Shown: positions 34,569 through 42,679 of the stretch, piece after piece | Layout: each line of letters starts with the position of its first letter | How positions within the stretch are numbered: the first letter of the stretch is position 1 | Source: Candidatus Melainabacteria bacterium | GTDB taxonomy: Bacteria > Cyanobacteriota > Vampirovibrionia > Obscuribacterales > Obscuribacteraceae | NCBI GenBank assembly: GCA_020853845.1 | Contig: JADYYD010000102.1 | Coordinates: forward strand, 1-45,665 | Reading direction: 5' to 3' | Length of the DNA: 45,665 bases | Made by a program: the position numbers and the translations under genes | The notes under the pieces: model-generated | The model's input: the letters and a program-made list of their open reading frames with translations, nothing else | Database searches by the model: none | What the model was told of the DNA's origin: nothing

Positions 34569-35855
34569 TTAAAGAAGCGACTGAAGATCATCAGCGAAGT
34601 TGGGATATGAAATACGAGGCGAATTTGTCTCCTCAAGTTTCAATTCATTTTCGCAAACAAGATTTGCCACCATGCCTGTCATTGCCAGGCGATGGTCATC
34701 TGCTGTTGCCCAGTGCGAGCCGCCCTTGAGCTGTTTACTTCCGCGTATTGTAAATCCGTCTTCGCGCAAATCAAGTTCGGCACCAATGGCGCGCATGTTA
34801 TCCGCGATCAGTTGCAGGCGATCGCTTTCTTTGTGACGCAATTCCTCGGCGCCTGAAACTGAAAGCTCGCCTTTGCAGAAAGCTCCAGCCAGAGCCAATA
34901 TCGGTATCTCGTCTATGCCGCGGGCGATCTCCTGCGCAGTTACCGTTGCAGATGAAAGTTCGCCGTTGTATCTGACGCGAATATCAGCTACGGGCTCACC
35001 AGAATGCGAATTTACACCTATTACTTTTATGTCCGCGTTCATTCTCGATAGAACATCAAGAATGAGTGTCCGACCCGAATTTATGCCGACATTTTTCAAA
35101 GTGATTGAGGAGCCTGGGATAATCGCTGCTGCCACCATGAAAAAAGCTGCCGACGAAATGTCTGCCGGTACCACCATATCCTTGGACGGAATTTCTATGT
35201 CTAATTTAGAAACGCTGGTTGTCAGCTCGTCTTCCGCGTCAAATGGAACTCCCAGATAGTGGAACATGCGCCGCGTATGGTCGCGCGCTGCATGCGGGAG
35301 TTTCACCGTAGTCTTTGCGCCGGCCTGCAGACCTGCCAGCAAAAGCGCGGTTTCAACCTGTGCTGATGCAACATCCAGATCAAATCGTTTTCCAGTCAAC
35401 TCGCCGCCTTTGATGCGAAAGGGCGCCAGACCTTCGGTTTGCAGCCAGGAGATTGACGCGCCCATCTCAGCGACACGCGTAAGGACGCGTTTCATCGGGC
35501 GTTTCCTCAATGATGCGTCTCCGTCGAACTCATAGATATGCGGGCGCCCGGCGACAAATCCGGAAAGCAAGCGGATTGTCGTGCCGCTGTTTCCGGCATC
35601 GAGAATTTTGGAAGGCTTGCCGATGCCCCCCAAGCCCTTCGAAGTGACAATCGCCGTGGGCGTTTCGACATCGGCGGGCAAATCTATGTCCACGCCCATG
35701 GAGCGCAAACAACCGACCGTACTCAAGCAGTCATGAGCCGGAGAGAGCCCTTCGATTCTGGTGGTCCCGGAGGTCAGACACGCGAAGATAAGCGCTCTGT
35801 GCGTTATCGATTTGTCGCCAGGGACGGCGATCGTGCCTTGTAATGCTTTATGCAA
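34569..35855 (-). CDS. aroA: 3-phosphoshikimate 1-carboxyvinyltransferase (EPSP synthase)
   Basis: AroA joins shikimate-3-phosphate and phosphoenolpyruvate to form EPSP, the sixth shikimate step. The 428-residue protein has the phosphate-binding PGDKSITHRAL near the N-terminus, LDAGNSGTTIRLLSG, RKRPMKRV, and the C-terminal ELRHKESDRL and DDHRLAM motifs, all intact. Translation begins at TTG 35855: an in-frame TGA lies 9 bases upstream and no ATG or GTG fits between it and the PGDKS motif. It is divergent from aroC, with 134 bases between starts, so the pathway genes share a control region. The GNSGT segment after Ala cannot settle glyphosate class. Confidence 0.96.
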   Translation of the reverse strand: MHKALQGTIAVPGDKSITHRALIFACLTSGTTRIEGLSPAHDCLSTVGCLRSMGVDIDLPADVETPTAIVTSKGLGGIGKPSKILDAGNSGTTIRLLSGFVAGRPHIYEFDGDASLRKRPMKRVLTRVAEMGASISWLQTEGLAPFRIKGGELTGKRFDLDVASAQVETALLLAGLQAGAKTTVKLPHAARDHTRRMFHYLGVPFDAEDELTTSVSKLDIEIPSKDMVVPADISSAAFFMVAAAIIPGSSITLKNVGINSGRTLILDVLSRMNADIKVIGVNSHSGEPVADIRVRYNGELSSATVTAQEIARGIDEIPILALAGAFCKGELSVSGAEELRHKESDRLQLIADNMRAIGAELDLREDGFTIRGSKQLKGGSHWATADDHRLAMTGMVANLVCENELKLEETNSPRISYPNFADDLQSLL

Positions 35856-35914
35856 ACCAAATCACTCTTATTCGACAGTATTTAAGTTGCTTATTGTAAG
35901 ATCTTTCCGCGTGA

Positions 35915-35967
35915 GGTTCTCAACCTTTGCTTTGAAGGTTCACAACTTCCCACAAACGGTTCACAAC
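35915..35967 (+). promoter_or_regulatory. Three direct repeats upstream of aroC
   Basis: GGTTCTCAAC (35915-35924), GGTTCACAAC (35937-35946) and GGTTCACAAC (35958-35967) are spaced 22 and 21 bases apart start to start. That is two helical turns, so they lie on one face of the helix. They sit between aroA and aroC, the last ending 22 bases before the aroC ATG and close to its GGAG. They are likely binding sites for a repressor or activator of aromatic amino-acid genes. Confidence 0.5.
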
Positions 35968-35989
35968 AAAGTGGAGACTGACCGTTTCT

Positions 35990-37270
35990 ATGTTGCGATT
36001 TTTTACATCCGGAGAATCCCACGGACCTGCGCTGACGGCAATCATCGACGGTATGCCTGCAGGCTTGATGATTGATGTCGAGGCGATTAATTCCGAACTG
36101 GCAAAACGCCAGCAGGGGTATGGCAGGGGCAATCGCCAGAAGATTGAGACGGACACGGTTTCTTTTCTCGGCGGCGTGAGGCATGGTGTCACCACTGGTG
36201 CGCCGATCACCCTGACTGTTGCCAATCGCGACTTTGCCAACTGGAAACATGTGATGTCGGCGGAACCGACGGACATGACGACTGCAGAAGCGCAGGAACA
36301 GGCGCAAAAGAAAGCGATTGAAAGATTTCGCCCCGGACATGCCGATCTTGCCGGAACTTTGAAATACGACCAGTCCGATATCCGCGATGTACTGGAGAGG
36401 GCAAGCGCCCGTGAGACTGCGGCTCGCGTGGCAGTCGGCGCCTTGTGCCAGCAATTGCTCAGCGCCGTGGGCGCGCGCTCCGTCAATCACGTGGTGCAGG
36501 TCGGTTCGGTGAAATGCGCCGCCTTGCCGGTAGATATATCTTTAAGCGACATTGAGAAACTGGCTTCTGAAAGTGAACTTTCTGCTACCGATAAATCTGT
36601 CGAAGACGCGATGAAGGACGCGATCAAGGCTGCCTGGCAGGAAGGAGACAGCCTGGGCGGCGTTGTGGAGGTTCTGGTCGACGGTTTACCTGTGGGTTTA
36701 GGCAGCTACACCCAGTGGGATAGAAAAATAGATGGTCGTATCGCGCAGGCTGTAATGAGTATTCAAGCGTTCAAGGCAGTAGAGATCGGGGATGGCGTCG
36801 TATCGGCGTCTCTGCCTGGCTCGCAGGTGCACGATCCGCTTTATCAGTCTGATAATGGTGATATTTTGCCTTTCAAGCGCAAAACCAATCACGCCGGGGG
36901 CATCGAAGGCGGTATGACCAACGGCTCCAGGCTTGTCGTGAAAGGTTATATGAAACCTTTGCCGACCATGCGCAAAGGCTTGGACTCTTTATCATTTCCG
37001 GAATTCGAGCCGGCGCGCGCGCATTACGAGCGGTCTGACGTATGTGCGATAGCGGCTGCCTCTGTGGTGATGAAAGCTATGGTCAATTACGTTTTGGCCG
37101 ATGCACTGCTAGAGAAGTTTGCATGTGACTCGATCAGGGCACTTAAAGAGAGCCTTGAGTCGTATACTTTGCGGGTGCAAAATTTTGCATCCAGAGACGA
37201 AGGAGACCGGGCGGCAAAAACCGCCAATTTGAACGTTGAAGAGGGACCGGAATTGATAGGGGAGTTCTAA
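35990..37270 (+). CDS. aroC: Chorismate synthase
   Basis: AroC makes chorismate from EPSP with reduced FMN. The 426-residue protein begins MLRFFTSGESHGPAL, with the family signature GYGRGNRQKIETDTV and flavin/substrate residues in RPGHADLAGTLKYD and RSDVCAIAAASVV. It is somewhat longer than the usual 360-390 residues because of extra charged helices, for example near 90-110 and 195-215. Such insertions are common. GGAG 11 bases upstream is a weak but usable ribosome site. aroB follows after two bases, so the two genes are co-transcribed and perhaps coupled. The three direct repeats upstream suggest regulated expression. Confidence 0.97.
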   Translation: MLRFFTSGESHGPALTAIIDGMPAGLMIDVEAINSELAKRQQGYGRGNRQKIETDTVSFLGGVRHGVTTGAPITLTVANRDFANWKHVMSAEPTDMTTAEAQEQAQKKAIERFRPGHADLAGTLKYDQSDIRDVLERASARETAARVAVGALCQQLLSAVGARSVNHVVQVGSVKCAALPVDISLSDIEKLASESELSATDKSVEDAMKDAIKAAWQEGDSLGGVVEVLVDGLPVGLGSYTQWDRKIDGRIAQAVMSIQAFKAVEIGDGVVSASLPGSQVHDPLYQSDNGDILPFKRKTNHAGGIEGGMTNGSRLVVKGYMKPLPTMRKGLDSLSFPEFEPARAHYERSDVCAIAAASVVMKAMVNYVLADALLEKFACDSIRALKESLESYTLRVQNFASRDEGDRAAKTANLNVEEGPELIGEF

Positions 37271-37272
37271 TC

Positions 37273-38424
37273 ATGACAGTGTCACGACACAAAACGCGTC
37301 ACCGTGGTCCCGTTATCACAATGCTGTGGAATACGGCTCTAGAGGTGCGCACCAGAGTTGCAGTCGGCGCCGGAGCGCGCACCAAATTGTCCGGAATTCT
37401 TGCGCAAATCAACGCCGGCAAACGAGTGCTGGTGCTGTGCCAACCGACGACCGCCGTGCAGTGGCTGCGCGAAGTTTTGTCGGCGATTCCTTCTGAAGAT
37501 TATCAAGTCACCACGCTGGAAGTGCCGGATGGTGAGACTTGTAAGACAACCGAGTGGTTGTTGCGGGTTTGGGAGCACTTGCAAGAACGCCGCTTTGACC
37601 GCCGCGACACGATTGTCGCGTTGGGCGGCGGCTCCGTCACCGACCTGGCCGGATTTGCCGCATCGACCTATTTGCGCGGCTTGAACCTCGTCATCGTGCC
37701 CACTTCGCTGCTTGCGCAAGTGGATGCGGCAATCGGCGGAAAGACCGGCATCAACTTGCCGGCAGGCAAGAATCTCGCCGGAACATTCTTCTTCCCGAAA
37801 GCGGTGCTTGCCGATCCGGAGTTGCTGGCGACTCTGCCGAAGAAGCAGTTCACATCAGGCTTGGCAGAAATCATCAAGTACGCGCTGATTGAAGAAACGG
37901 TGGCAAAACACACCGATTACGAACTTGGTCAAAAGCGTTTGTTCGATGTTCTTCAGCAATTTGTCGACAGTGATTTTGATTACGAAGATCCTGTGTGCGC
38001 CGGTTTGATCACCAGTTCGATCAAGATGAAACTGTTTGTGGTTGGACGCGATCCGCATGAGGGCGGTTTGCGGCGCGTGCTCAATCTCGGCCACACGCTC
38101 GGACATGCGCTGGAAAAAGTTGCGGATTATCGTCTGACGCACGGCGAGGCTGTTTCAATCGGAATGGCTGCTGTAACCAGATTGAGTGTCGCGCTGAAAA
38201 AACTGCCCAAGGCTGATGGCGAGAAGATCGTCAACTTGCTCGAAGGCGCCGGATTGCCGGTCGAACTGCCTCCGAATCTGGACAAAGCGAAACTCATTGA
38301 CTCCATGTCACATGACAAAAAACGCGAAGGTGAAGCGCTCAAGCTCGTAATTCCGACCACGCGCATCGGCGTAGTCGACTACGAATACTCGCTGCCTATG
38401 AGCGAACTCAGCAAGTTGATCTAA
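37273..38424 (+). CDS. aroB: 3-dehydroquinate synthase
   Basis: AroB forms 3-dehydroquinate from DAHP in an NAD- and divalent-metal-dependent reaction. The 383-residue protein has the NAD-binding ALGGGSVTDLAGFAAS, the PTSLLAQVDAAIGGKTGINLP motif, the SGLAEIIKYALI metal-site Glu, and LNLGHTLGHALE and HGEAVSIGM, which provide the metal His residues. All are intact. GGGGAG 9 bases upstream of ATG 37273 decides the start and gives a short basic N-terminal extension (about 16 residues) beyond the family norm. It lies between aroC and pheA in one unit; no aroK or aroE is nearby. Confidence 0.97.
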   Translation: MTVSRHKTRHRGPVITMLWNTALEVRTRVAVGAGARTKLSGILAQINAGKRVLVLCQPTTAVQWLREVLSAIPSEDYQVTTLEVPDGETCKTTEWLLRVWEHLQERRFDRRDTIVALGGGSVTDLAGFAASTYLRGLNLVIVPTSLLAQVDAAIGGKTGINLPAGKNLAGTFFFPKAVLADPELLATLPKKQFTSGLAEIIKYALIEETVAKHTDYELGQKRLFDVLQQFVDSDFDYEDPVCAGLITSSIKMKLFVVGRDPHEGGLRRVLNLGHTLGHALEKVADYRLTHGEAVSIGMAAVTRLSVALKKLPKADGEKIVNLLEGAGLPVELPPNLDKAKLIDSMSHDKKREGEALKLVIPTTRIGVVDYEYSLPMSELSKLI

Positions 38425-38467
38425 AGATCGCGGTTGGTTTGTCTTCAGGGATCACGTGAACTAACTC

Positions 38468-39403
38468 ATGTCAGAAAAGTCAGCAAAGAAACCGCAACCA
38501 TTGCAAGTTGCCTTTCAGGGCGCGCCGGGCGCGTTCAGTCACCGTGCCGGACAAATATTCACCGAGCAGAACGGCTTGGGTGATGATGCTAAGTACGTCC
38601 CCTGCCGCTCTTTCGATGAAGTATTCGAGTCGGTTCTCGATTATCGATGCGCACTGGGTGTGATACCACTGGAAAATACGTCCATTGGTTCCATCGTCGC
38701 CAATTTCGACTTGCTGTACAAATATCCGGTGATGATGGTGGGCGAGATTTACATCCCGATTCACCACCAGTTGATCGGGTTTGAAGGGACACCGCTCAAA
38801 TCGCTGACCGCTGTTTTCTCCCATCCGGCTGCGCTCGATCAGTGCAAGGTGTTTCTCAAAAGTCTGCCGGCGGCAAAACCCCAGACCTATTGGGACACGA
38901 GCGGAGCGGCGCTGCATGTGAGCGCTTCTTCCAACCGCAAATTCGCCGCTATTGCCAGCGAGTTCGCGGCTAAAGAAGCAAATCTCGCCATACTGAAACG
39001 CGACATAGAAGACCATGAAGGAAACAGCACCAGATTCGGTATTATCGTTCCGAGTCTGGAGCATAAGAATACAGAAACCAAGCGAAAGCCGGACCCGCGA
39101 GTAGCACCGCTGGTGGAGGCAACCGGCAAGAAGTATCCGCTCAAGCTTTCTTGCGTTGCCGAGCTTCCTCACACGCCAGGAACACTCGCTAACCTGCTCA
39201 ACGGGCTGATCGAGACGCATACTAATTTGACGAAAATCGAATCACGACCGGTGCCGGACGCGCAGTGGCACTATCGTTTTTTCCTCGATATGGTTATCGA
39301 TAGTGCTGAAAGAGACAAGCAAGTGGTCGAAGCGATTCAGAAGCGCACCGAAACGGTCAAGCTCTTAGGACGCTACCAAATCTGGGAACCGGGCATGTCT
39401 TAA
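38468..39403 (+). CDS. pheA: Prephenate dehydratase
   Basis: This 311-residue monofunctional prephenate dehydratase makes phenylpyruvate for phenylalanine. The catalytic domain (about 12-205) has FQGAPGAFSH, the PLENTSIGS region and the catalytic NSTRFGII motif. A linker of about 25 charged residues leads to the ACT domain (about 225-305), with the feedback-binding ESRPVP motif. No chorismate mutase domain is fused, so mutase is encoded elsewhere. It follows aroB by 43 bases, ending an aroC-aroB-pheA operon. A strong inverted repeat lies beyond its stop. Confidence 0.96.
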   Translation: MSEKSAKKPQPLQVAFQGAPGAFSHRAGQIFTEQNGLGDDAKYVPCRSFDEVFESVLDYRCALGVIPLENTSIGSIVANFDLLYKYPVMMVGEIYIPIHHQLIGFEGTPLKSLTAVFSHPAALDQCKVFLKSLPAAKPQTYWDTSGAALHVSASSNRKFAAIASEFAAKEANLAILKRDIEDHEGNSTRFGIIVPSLEHKNTETKRKPDPRVAPLVEATGKKYPLKLSCVAELPHTPGTLANLLNGLIETHTNLTKIESRPVPDAQWHYRFFLDMVIDSAERDKQVVEAIQKRTETVKLLGRYQIWEPGMS

Positions 39404-39439
39404 GTGCCTGCAGGGCGTTCCGCGCGAGCTTGTTAAAGC

Positions 39440-39480
39440 CAAACACCGCGGATGAGCTGGTAAAACATCCGCAGTGTTTG
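39440..39480. terminator. Bidirectional terminator between convergent pheA and EF-hand-like gene
   Basis: CAAACAC-c-GCGGATG pairs with CATCCGC-a-GTGTTTG. This is 14 paired bases with one mismatch around an 11-base loop, placed midway between convergent stops. Short T-rich stretches (TTT within GTGTTTGAATTT, and GGCTTTA on the minus strand) follow both ends. A shared terminator for both units is likely. Confidence 0.6.
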
Positions 39481-39508
39481 AATTTCAGTTGCCGTGGTCA
39501 AAAGTGAA

Positions 39509-40954
39509 TTAGTCTTTGTCCAGCCCCATTTCTTTCTGGAGATCGGCGGCGGCTTGCTCCGACACTGAGGGACCAAACAAAGCGATCAAGGTTGCGTTGC
39601 CGGAGGCACCAACTTTCTCGCGGATGCAATCGATGGTTTCCGGTGTGAAGAATTTGTGTCCAACGATTAGCTTGGAGACGGCTTCTTCGTATGTCTTGGC
39701 TCCGGTGTCTTCCATCAATTGTTGCTTGAGAATTTTGGTGAGTGCAATCTGAGCGGCTTCATCGTTTTTGCCTTTCAACAAGCGAGCTGCTACTTGATAG
39801 GGACCTTCACCGGCTTTCTGCACTGCTTCTGAAAGCATGGCTGTTTCCGGATCTTCGGCTTTGTCATCGGTTACTGTGTCTTTGTCGGTTTGCTTAATAG
39901 CTTCGCCAACTATTGTTCCGGCTTCAGCAGCGGCGTCTGAACCTTTGTCGCCTTCAGTGCTTTCTTTTTCTTTCGCTGATTTCAATGCTACTTTGGCGGC
40001 TTCCGCTATTGCCTTGCCGGCGCCTGAAATCGCGTTGCCCAGCGATTTCATAGCTTCTTCTCCGCCGACGGCTGCGGCAATCGATTCCTGGGTGATCCAA
40101 TTTTGACGTTTGCCAATCCAGGGATTCCAGCTTTTTACAAATGTATTGTTGTCGTCTTTGTGATTATTCGGATCATCGAATGTCGTTTTCAGATCTTCTA
40201 CAGCTTTCAGTTCTTCTTCGGTGAAGAGTTGCTTGAAAGAATCGTTTCTCTCGCAGTGCAAGAGGAAGCGATCGACTTCGGCTTCTGTGATTTTGCCGTC
40301 GACAGAATCGGCAGAATTCGCTTCATCAAGGACGCCGAAGAGTCTCTTATTCTTTGCAAAAGTTTCTGCGATTTGCTTGTTGAAGTCGCGGGTCTTTTGA
40401 AATTCTCCTTCTTCTTTGGCGTTTTCAGCATTGTCTTTGAGTACTTCAGAAAGTTCATCGAACTCGAGGATATCTTCGCCGCCGTAATCGTTCTTGTTCA
40501 AAACTTCTGCGGCGTTGCCGAGCAATGCGACATCCAGGTCATCGACTTTGTTTTCTTTGTTGCCATAAGCCGTTTCCATATCAAGCTTGTCGAACAAACG
40601 GCCGGCTTGATAGCGAACTTCTCTCACATCGAATTCGTCGGTGTCATCAGGATTTTTGAATGCATCTTTCTTATCGTTCAAGAAGGCTAGTGAAAGTCCG
40701 GGCAGGATATCTTGCTTGCCCTGCCTGCCGCTCAACGCCATCACAATTTCTTTTTCCCAGGTGTCGCGCTCTGAAGCGGAGCCCAGCGTTTTGGCGCTTT
40801 CTCTTTCCTTCATCAACAATGCGTAGGCTTCCTGGATGCCCTGCGTGCTGAAGACTTCGCGAATTTTATCCGCGTCCTGTCTTGCGTCTTCACAGGCGCC
40901 ATCAGTGTTTACCGTAGGTTGTTCAACACTGGAGTCCTTAACTTTATCAACCAT
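39509..40954 (-). CDS. Acidic EF-hand-like protein, cytoplasmic
   Basis: This 481-residue, strongly acidic, helical protein has no signal peptide or membrane helix. Three degenerate EF-hand-like segments are visible: FDKLDMETAYGNKENKVDDL (121-140), the NKNDYGGEDILEFDEL region (153-168), and the DEANSADSVDGKITEAEVDRFL region (210-231). None has a fully canonical 12-residue loop, so calcium binding is uncertain. The last 100 residues are helical without recognised domains, and a Ala/Lys/Ser-rich stretch sits around 310-345. GAGGA about 8 bases upstream fixes the ATG. It is divergent from the tandem kinase pair and shares FDKLD style with the small EF-hand protein at 4173. I infer a signalling or sensor role by context only. 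Confidence 0.72.
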   Translation of the reverse strand: MVDKVKDSSVEQPTVNTDGACEDARQDADKIREVFSTQGIQEAYALLMKERESAKTLGSASERDTWEKEIVMALSGRQGKQDILPGLSLAFLNDKKDAFKNPDDTDEFDVREVRYQAGRLFDKLDMETAYGNKENKVDDLDVALLGNAAEVLNKNDYGGEDILEFDELSEVLKDNAENAKEEGEFQKTRDFNKQIAETFAKNKRLFGVLDEANSADSVDGKITEAEVDRFLLHCERNDSFKQLFTEEELKAVEDLKTTFDDPNNHKDDNNTFVKSWNPWIGKRQNWITQESIAAAVGGEEAMKSLGNAISGAGKAIAEAAKVALKSAKEKESTEGDKGSDAAAEAGTIVGEAIKQTDKDTVTDDKAEDPETAMLSEAVQKAGEGPYQVAARLLKGKNDEAAQIALTKILKQQLMEDTGAKTYEEAVSKLIVGHKFFTPETIDCIREKVGASGNATLIALFGPSVSEQAAADLQKEMGLDKD

Positions 40955-41128
40955 AGCATCGTCCTCTGTGGATCGGGAAGAAGTACACGGGGGGGAAGTG
41001 AAGCCGGGGGGGGTGTTGGCTTGCGGATATTCTGCAACCGGTACATCACACTCACATAACAGCCGGAATTTGGGCGTCTGTTTGGCGCTCGCGTCGATAT
41101 CAAGCGCGAATTCGGGTTCCGTTGTAGG

Positions 41129-42679
41129 ATGGAATTTGCGTTGGTTCAGCGTGATTTAGCGATGCTGAATACTGGTGGGGAAGAGCTATCATTACAGGTG
41201 CCTTCCGAGACTGTGGAGTCTCGGGCAACTGCGGCATTGCCTCAATCTGAGGAGCGAGTCATCAGTTACAGGTCGGCAAACAGCCTGTCGTGGCTGTTCG
41301 CTCTTATGACGCTTGGGTTTTTCGTCTGGGCGGTGATTTCTGGCTATTGGTCCGTGCTGCGTATCAAATTTCTTTTGATGCTGGAAATGCAAGCGCTCAA
41401 ACTTTGGTCTGAGATTCTTCTGAGCTGTGCAATTCCAATTCTGGCATCCTCGCTCGGTTCGATTACTTTGCTCATTGCCAGGACAGGAGAGGCTCCATCG
41501 ATTACATATTCAAAAGAAGAAATCAAGTTCGACGAGCAGTGGGGAGATTCGCTGCTAGGCAGAAAGTCGCGCGAATGGTCGGACATACACTCACTCGAAT
41601 GCACGGGGCAGCTCAGCCCGCGCAGCATTTGCGAGTGGAGATATTTTGACGGCTGCTCACTGATTATTGATTTCAAGTCGGGTGGCAGCGCGCTTCTTGA
41701 GCTGGATCGTCTGCAGCGCCACGAAGTCGAAGATCTGTTTATGGCGGTGGAGAAATATTCCGATCAGTCTGTGCTTTCGCGCCGCGCCTTGTTGCTGGAG
41801 CGGGGACTGGCTGCTGTGGACAATGACATTTCACTTAGCTATACGTCTATCTGGACAGATGCTCTCGAATCTCAATTCGCCGCCACCAATTTTGTCCCGC
41901 TGAAAACAGCCAGCTCTCTGCAGTCCGGGCGCTATGAAGTCCGAATGCAACTGGCTTCCGGCGGACTCTCCGCTGTTTATCTCGCGAAGATGGTGCCTGA
42001 TGCAAGAGTCGTTTTGAAAGAATCTGTTTTGCCGCCCGACACGGACGACAAGACGCGGGCGAAGGCAAAGGAGTTGTTCGAGCGCGAAGGAAGGCTGCTG
42101 GCGCGTTTGAATCATCCGCAGATTGCGAAGGTTTTGGATTTCTTTGTGGAGAATGGGCGCGATTATATTGCGCTCGAATACATACCTGGTGTTTCGCTGC
42201 GCCAGTTCATCAAGTCTGAGGCTCAGAGGGATGAACAGAAGATAGCGCGATGGGCGATGCAGATGGCCGACATTCTTGTCTATCTGCACGAACTCAATCC
42301 GCCCATCATTCACCGCGACCTTACGCCGGACAATTTGTTGGCGCGCGAGGATGGCAAAGTAGCACTGATTGATTTCGGCGTTTCCAATGAATTCATCAGC
42401 CAGGCGACTGGAACACTCGTCGGCAAACAGTCTTACATCTCGCCCGAACAGTTCCGTGGAAAGGCGGAGCCGAAGAGTGACATCTACTCTTTCGGGGCGA
42501 CTCTTCACTTCTTGCTTACGGGCGAAGATCCGGTGCCGCTTTCTCAGTCTCACCCGCAGCAAATGAATGCCGAGGTGTCGGATTCGATGAATGAATTGGT
42601 GGCTGGCTGCACTGATATGGATGTGGAAAAACGTCCGAGCGCGCGTGAAATTTTGGAGATTTGTGGAGGTCTTCAATGA
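41129..42679 (+). CDS. Membrane-anchored Ser/Thr kinase with Thr in catalytic loop
   Basis: This 516-residue protein has two membrane helices (53-75, 94-117), a beta-rich PH-like region (about 122-210), then a Hanks-type kinase domain (268-516). The kinase has Gly-rich loop LASGGLSAVY (275-284), Lys297 in VVLKES, alphaC Glu in EREGRLLARL, catalytic loop HRDLTPDN (395-402), DFG at 415-417, and SPEQF. The usual HRDxKPxN Lys is Thr399, yet Asp397, Asn402 and DFG are present, so activity is plausible. The start is uncertain: ATG 41129 has no good ribosome site and ATG 41162 is also possible. The next kinase overlaps by four bases. No PASTA, PQQ or other extracellular sensor domain is attached. 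Confidence 0.88.
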   Translation: MEFALVQRDLAMLNTGGEELSLQVPSETVESRATAALPQSEERVISYRSANSLSWLFALMTLGFFVWAVISGYWSVLRIKFLLMLEMQALKLWSEILLSCAIPILASSLGSITLLIARTGEAPSITYSKEEIKFDEQWGDSLLGRKSREWSDIHSLECTGQLSPRSICEWRYFDGCSLIIDFKSGGSALLELDRLQRHEVEDLFMAVEKYSDQSVLSRRALLLERGLAAVDNDISLSYTSIWTDALESQFAATNFVPLKTASSLQSGRYEVRMQLASGGLSAVYLAKMVPDARVVLKESVLPPDTDDKTRAKAKELFEREGRLLARLNHPQIAKVLDFFVENGRDYIALEYIPGVSLRQFIKSEAQRDEQKIARWAMQMADILVYLHELNPPIIHRDLTPDNLLAREDGKVALIDFGVSNEFISQATGTLVGKQSYISPEQFRGKAEPKSDIYSFGATLHFLLTGEDPVPLSQSHPQQMNAEVSDSMNELVAGCTDMDVEKRPSAREILEICGGLQ

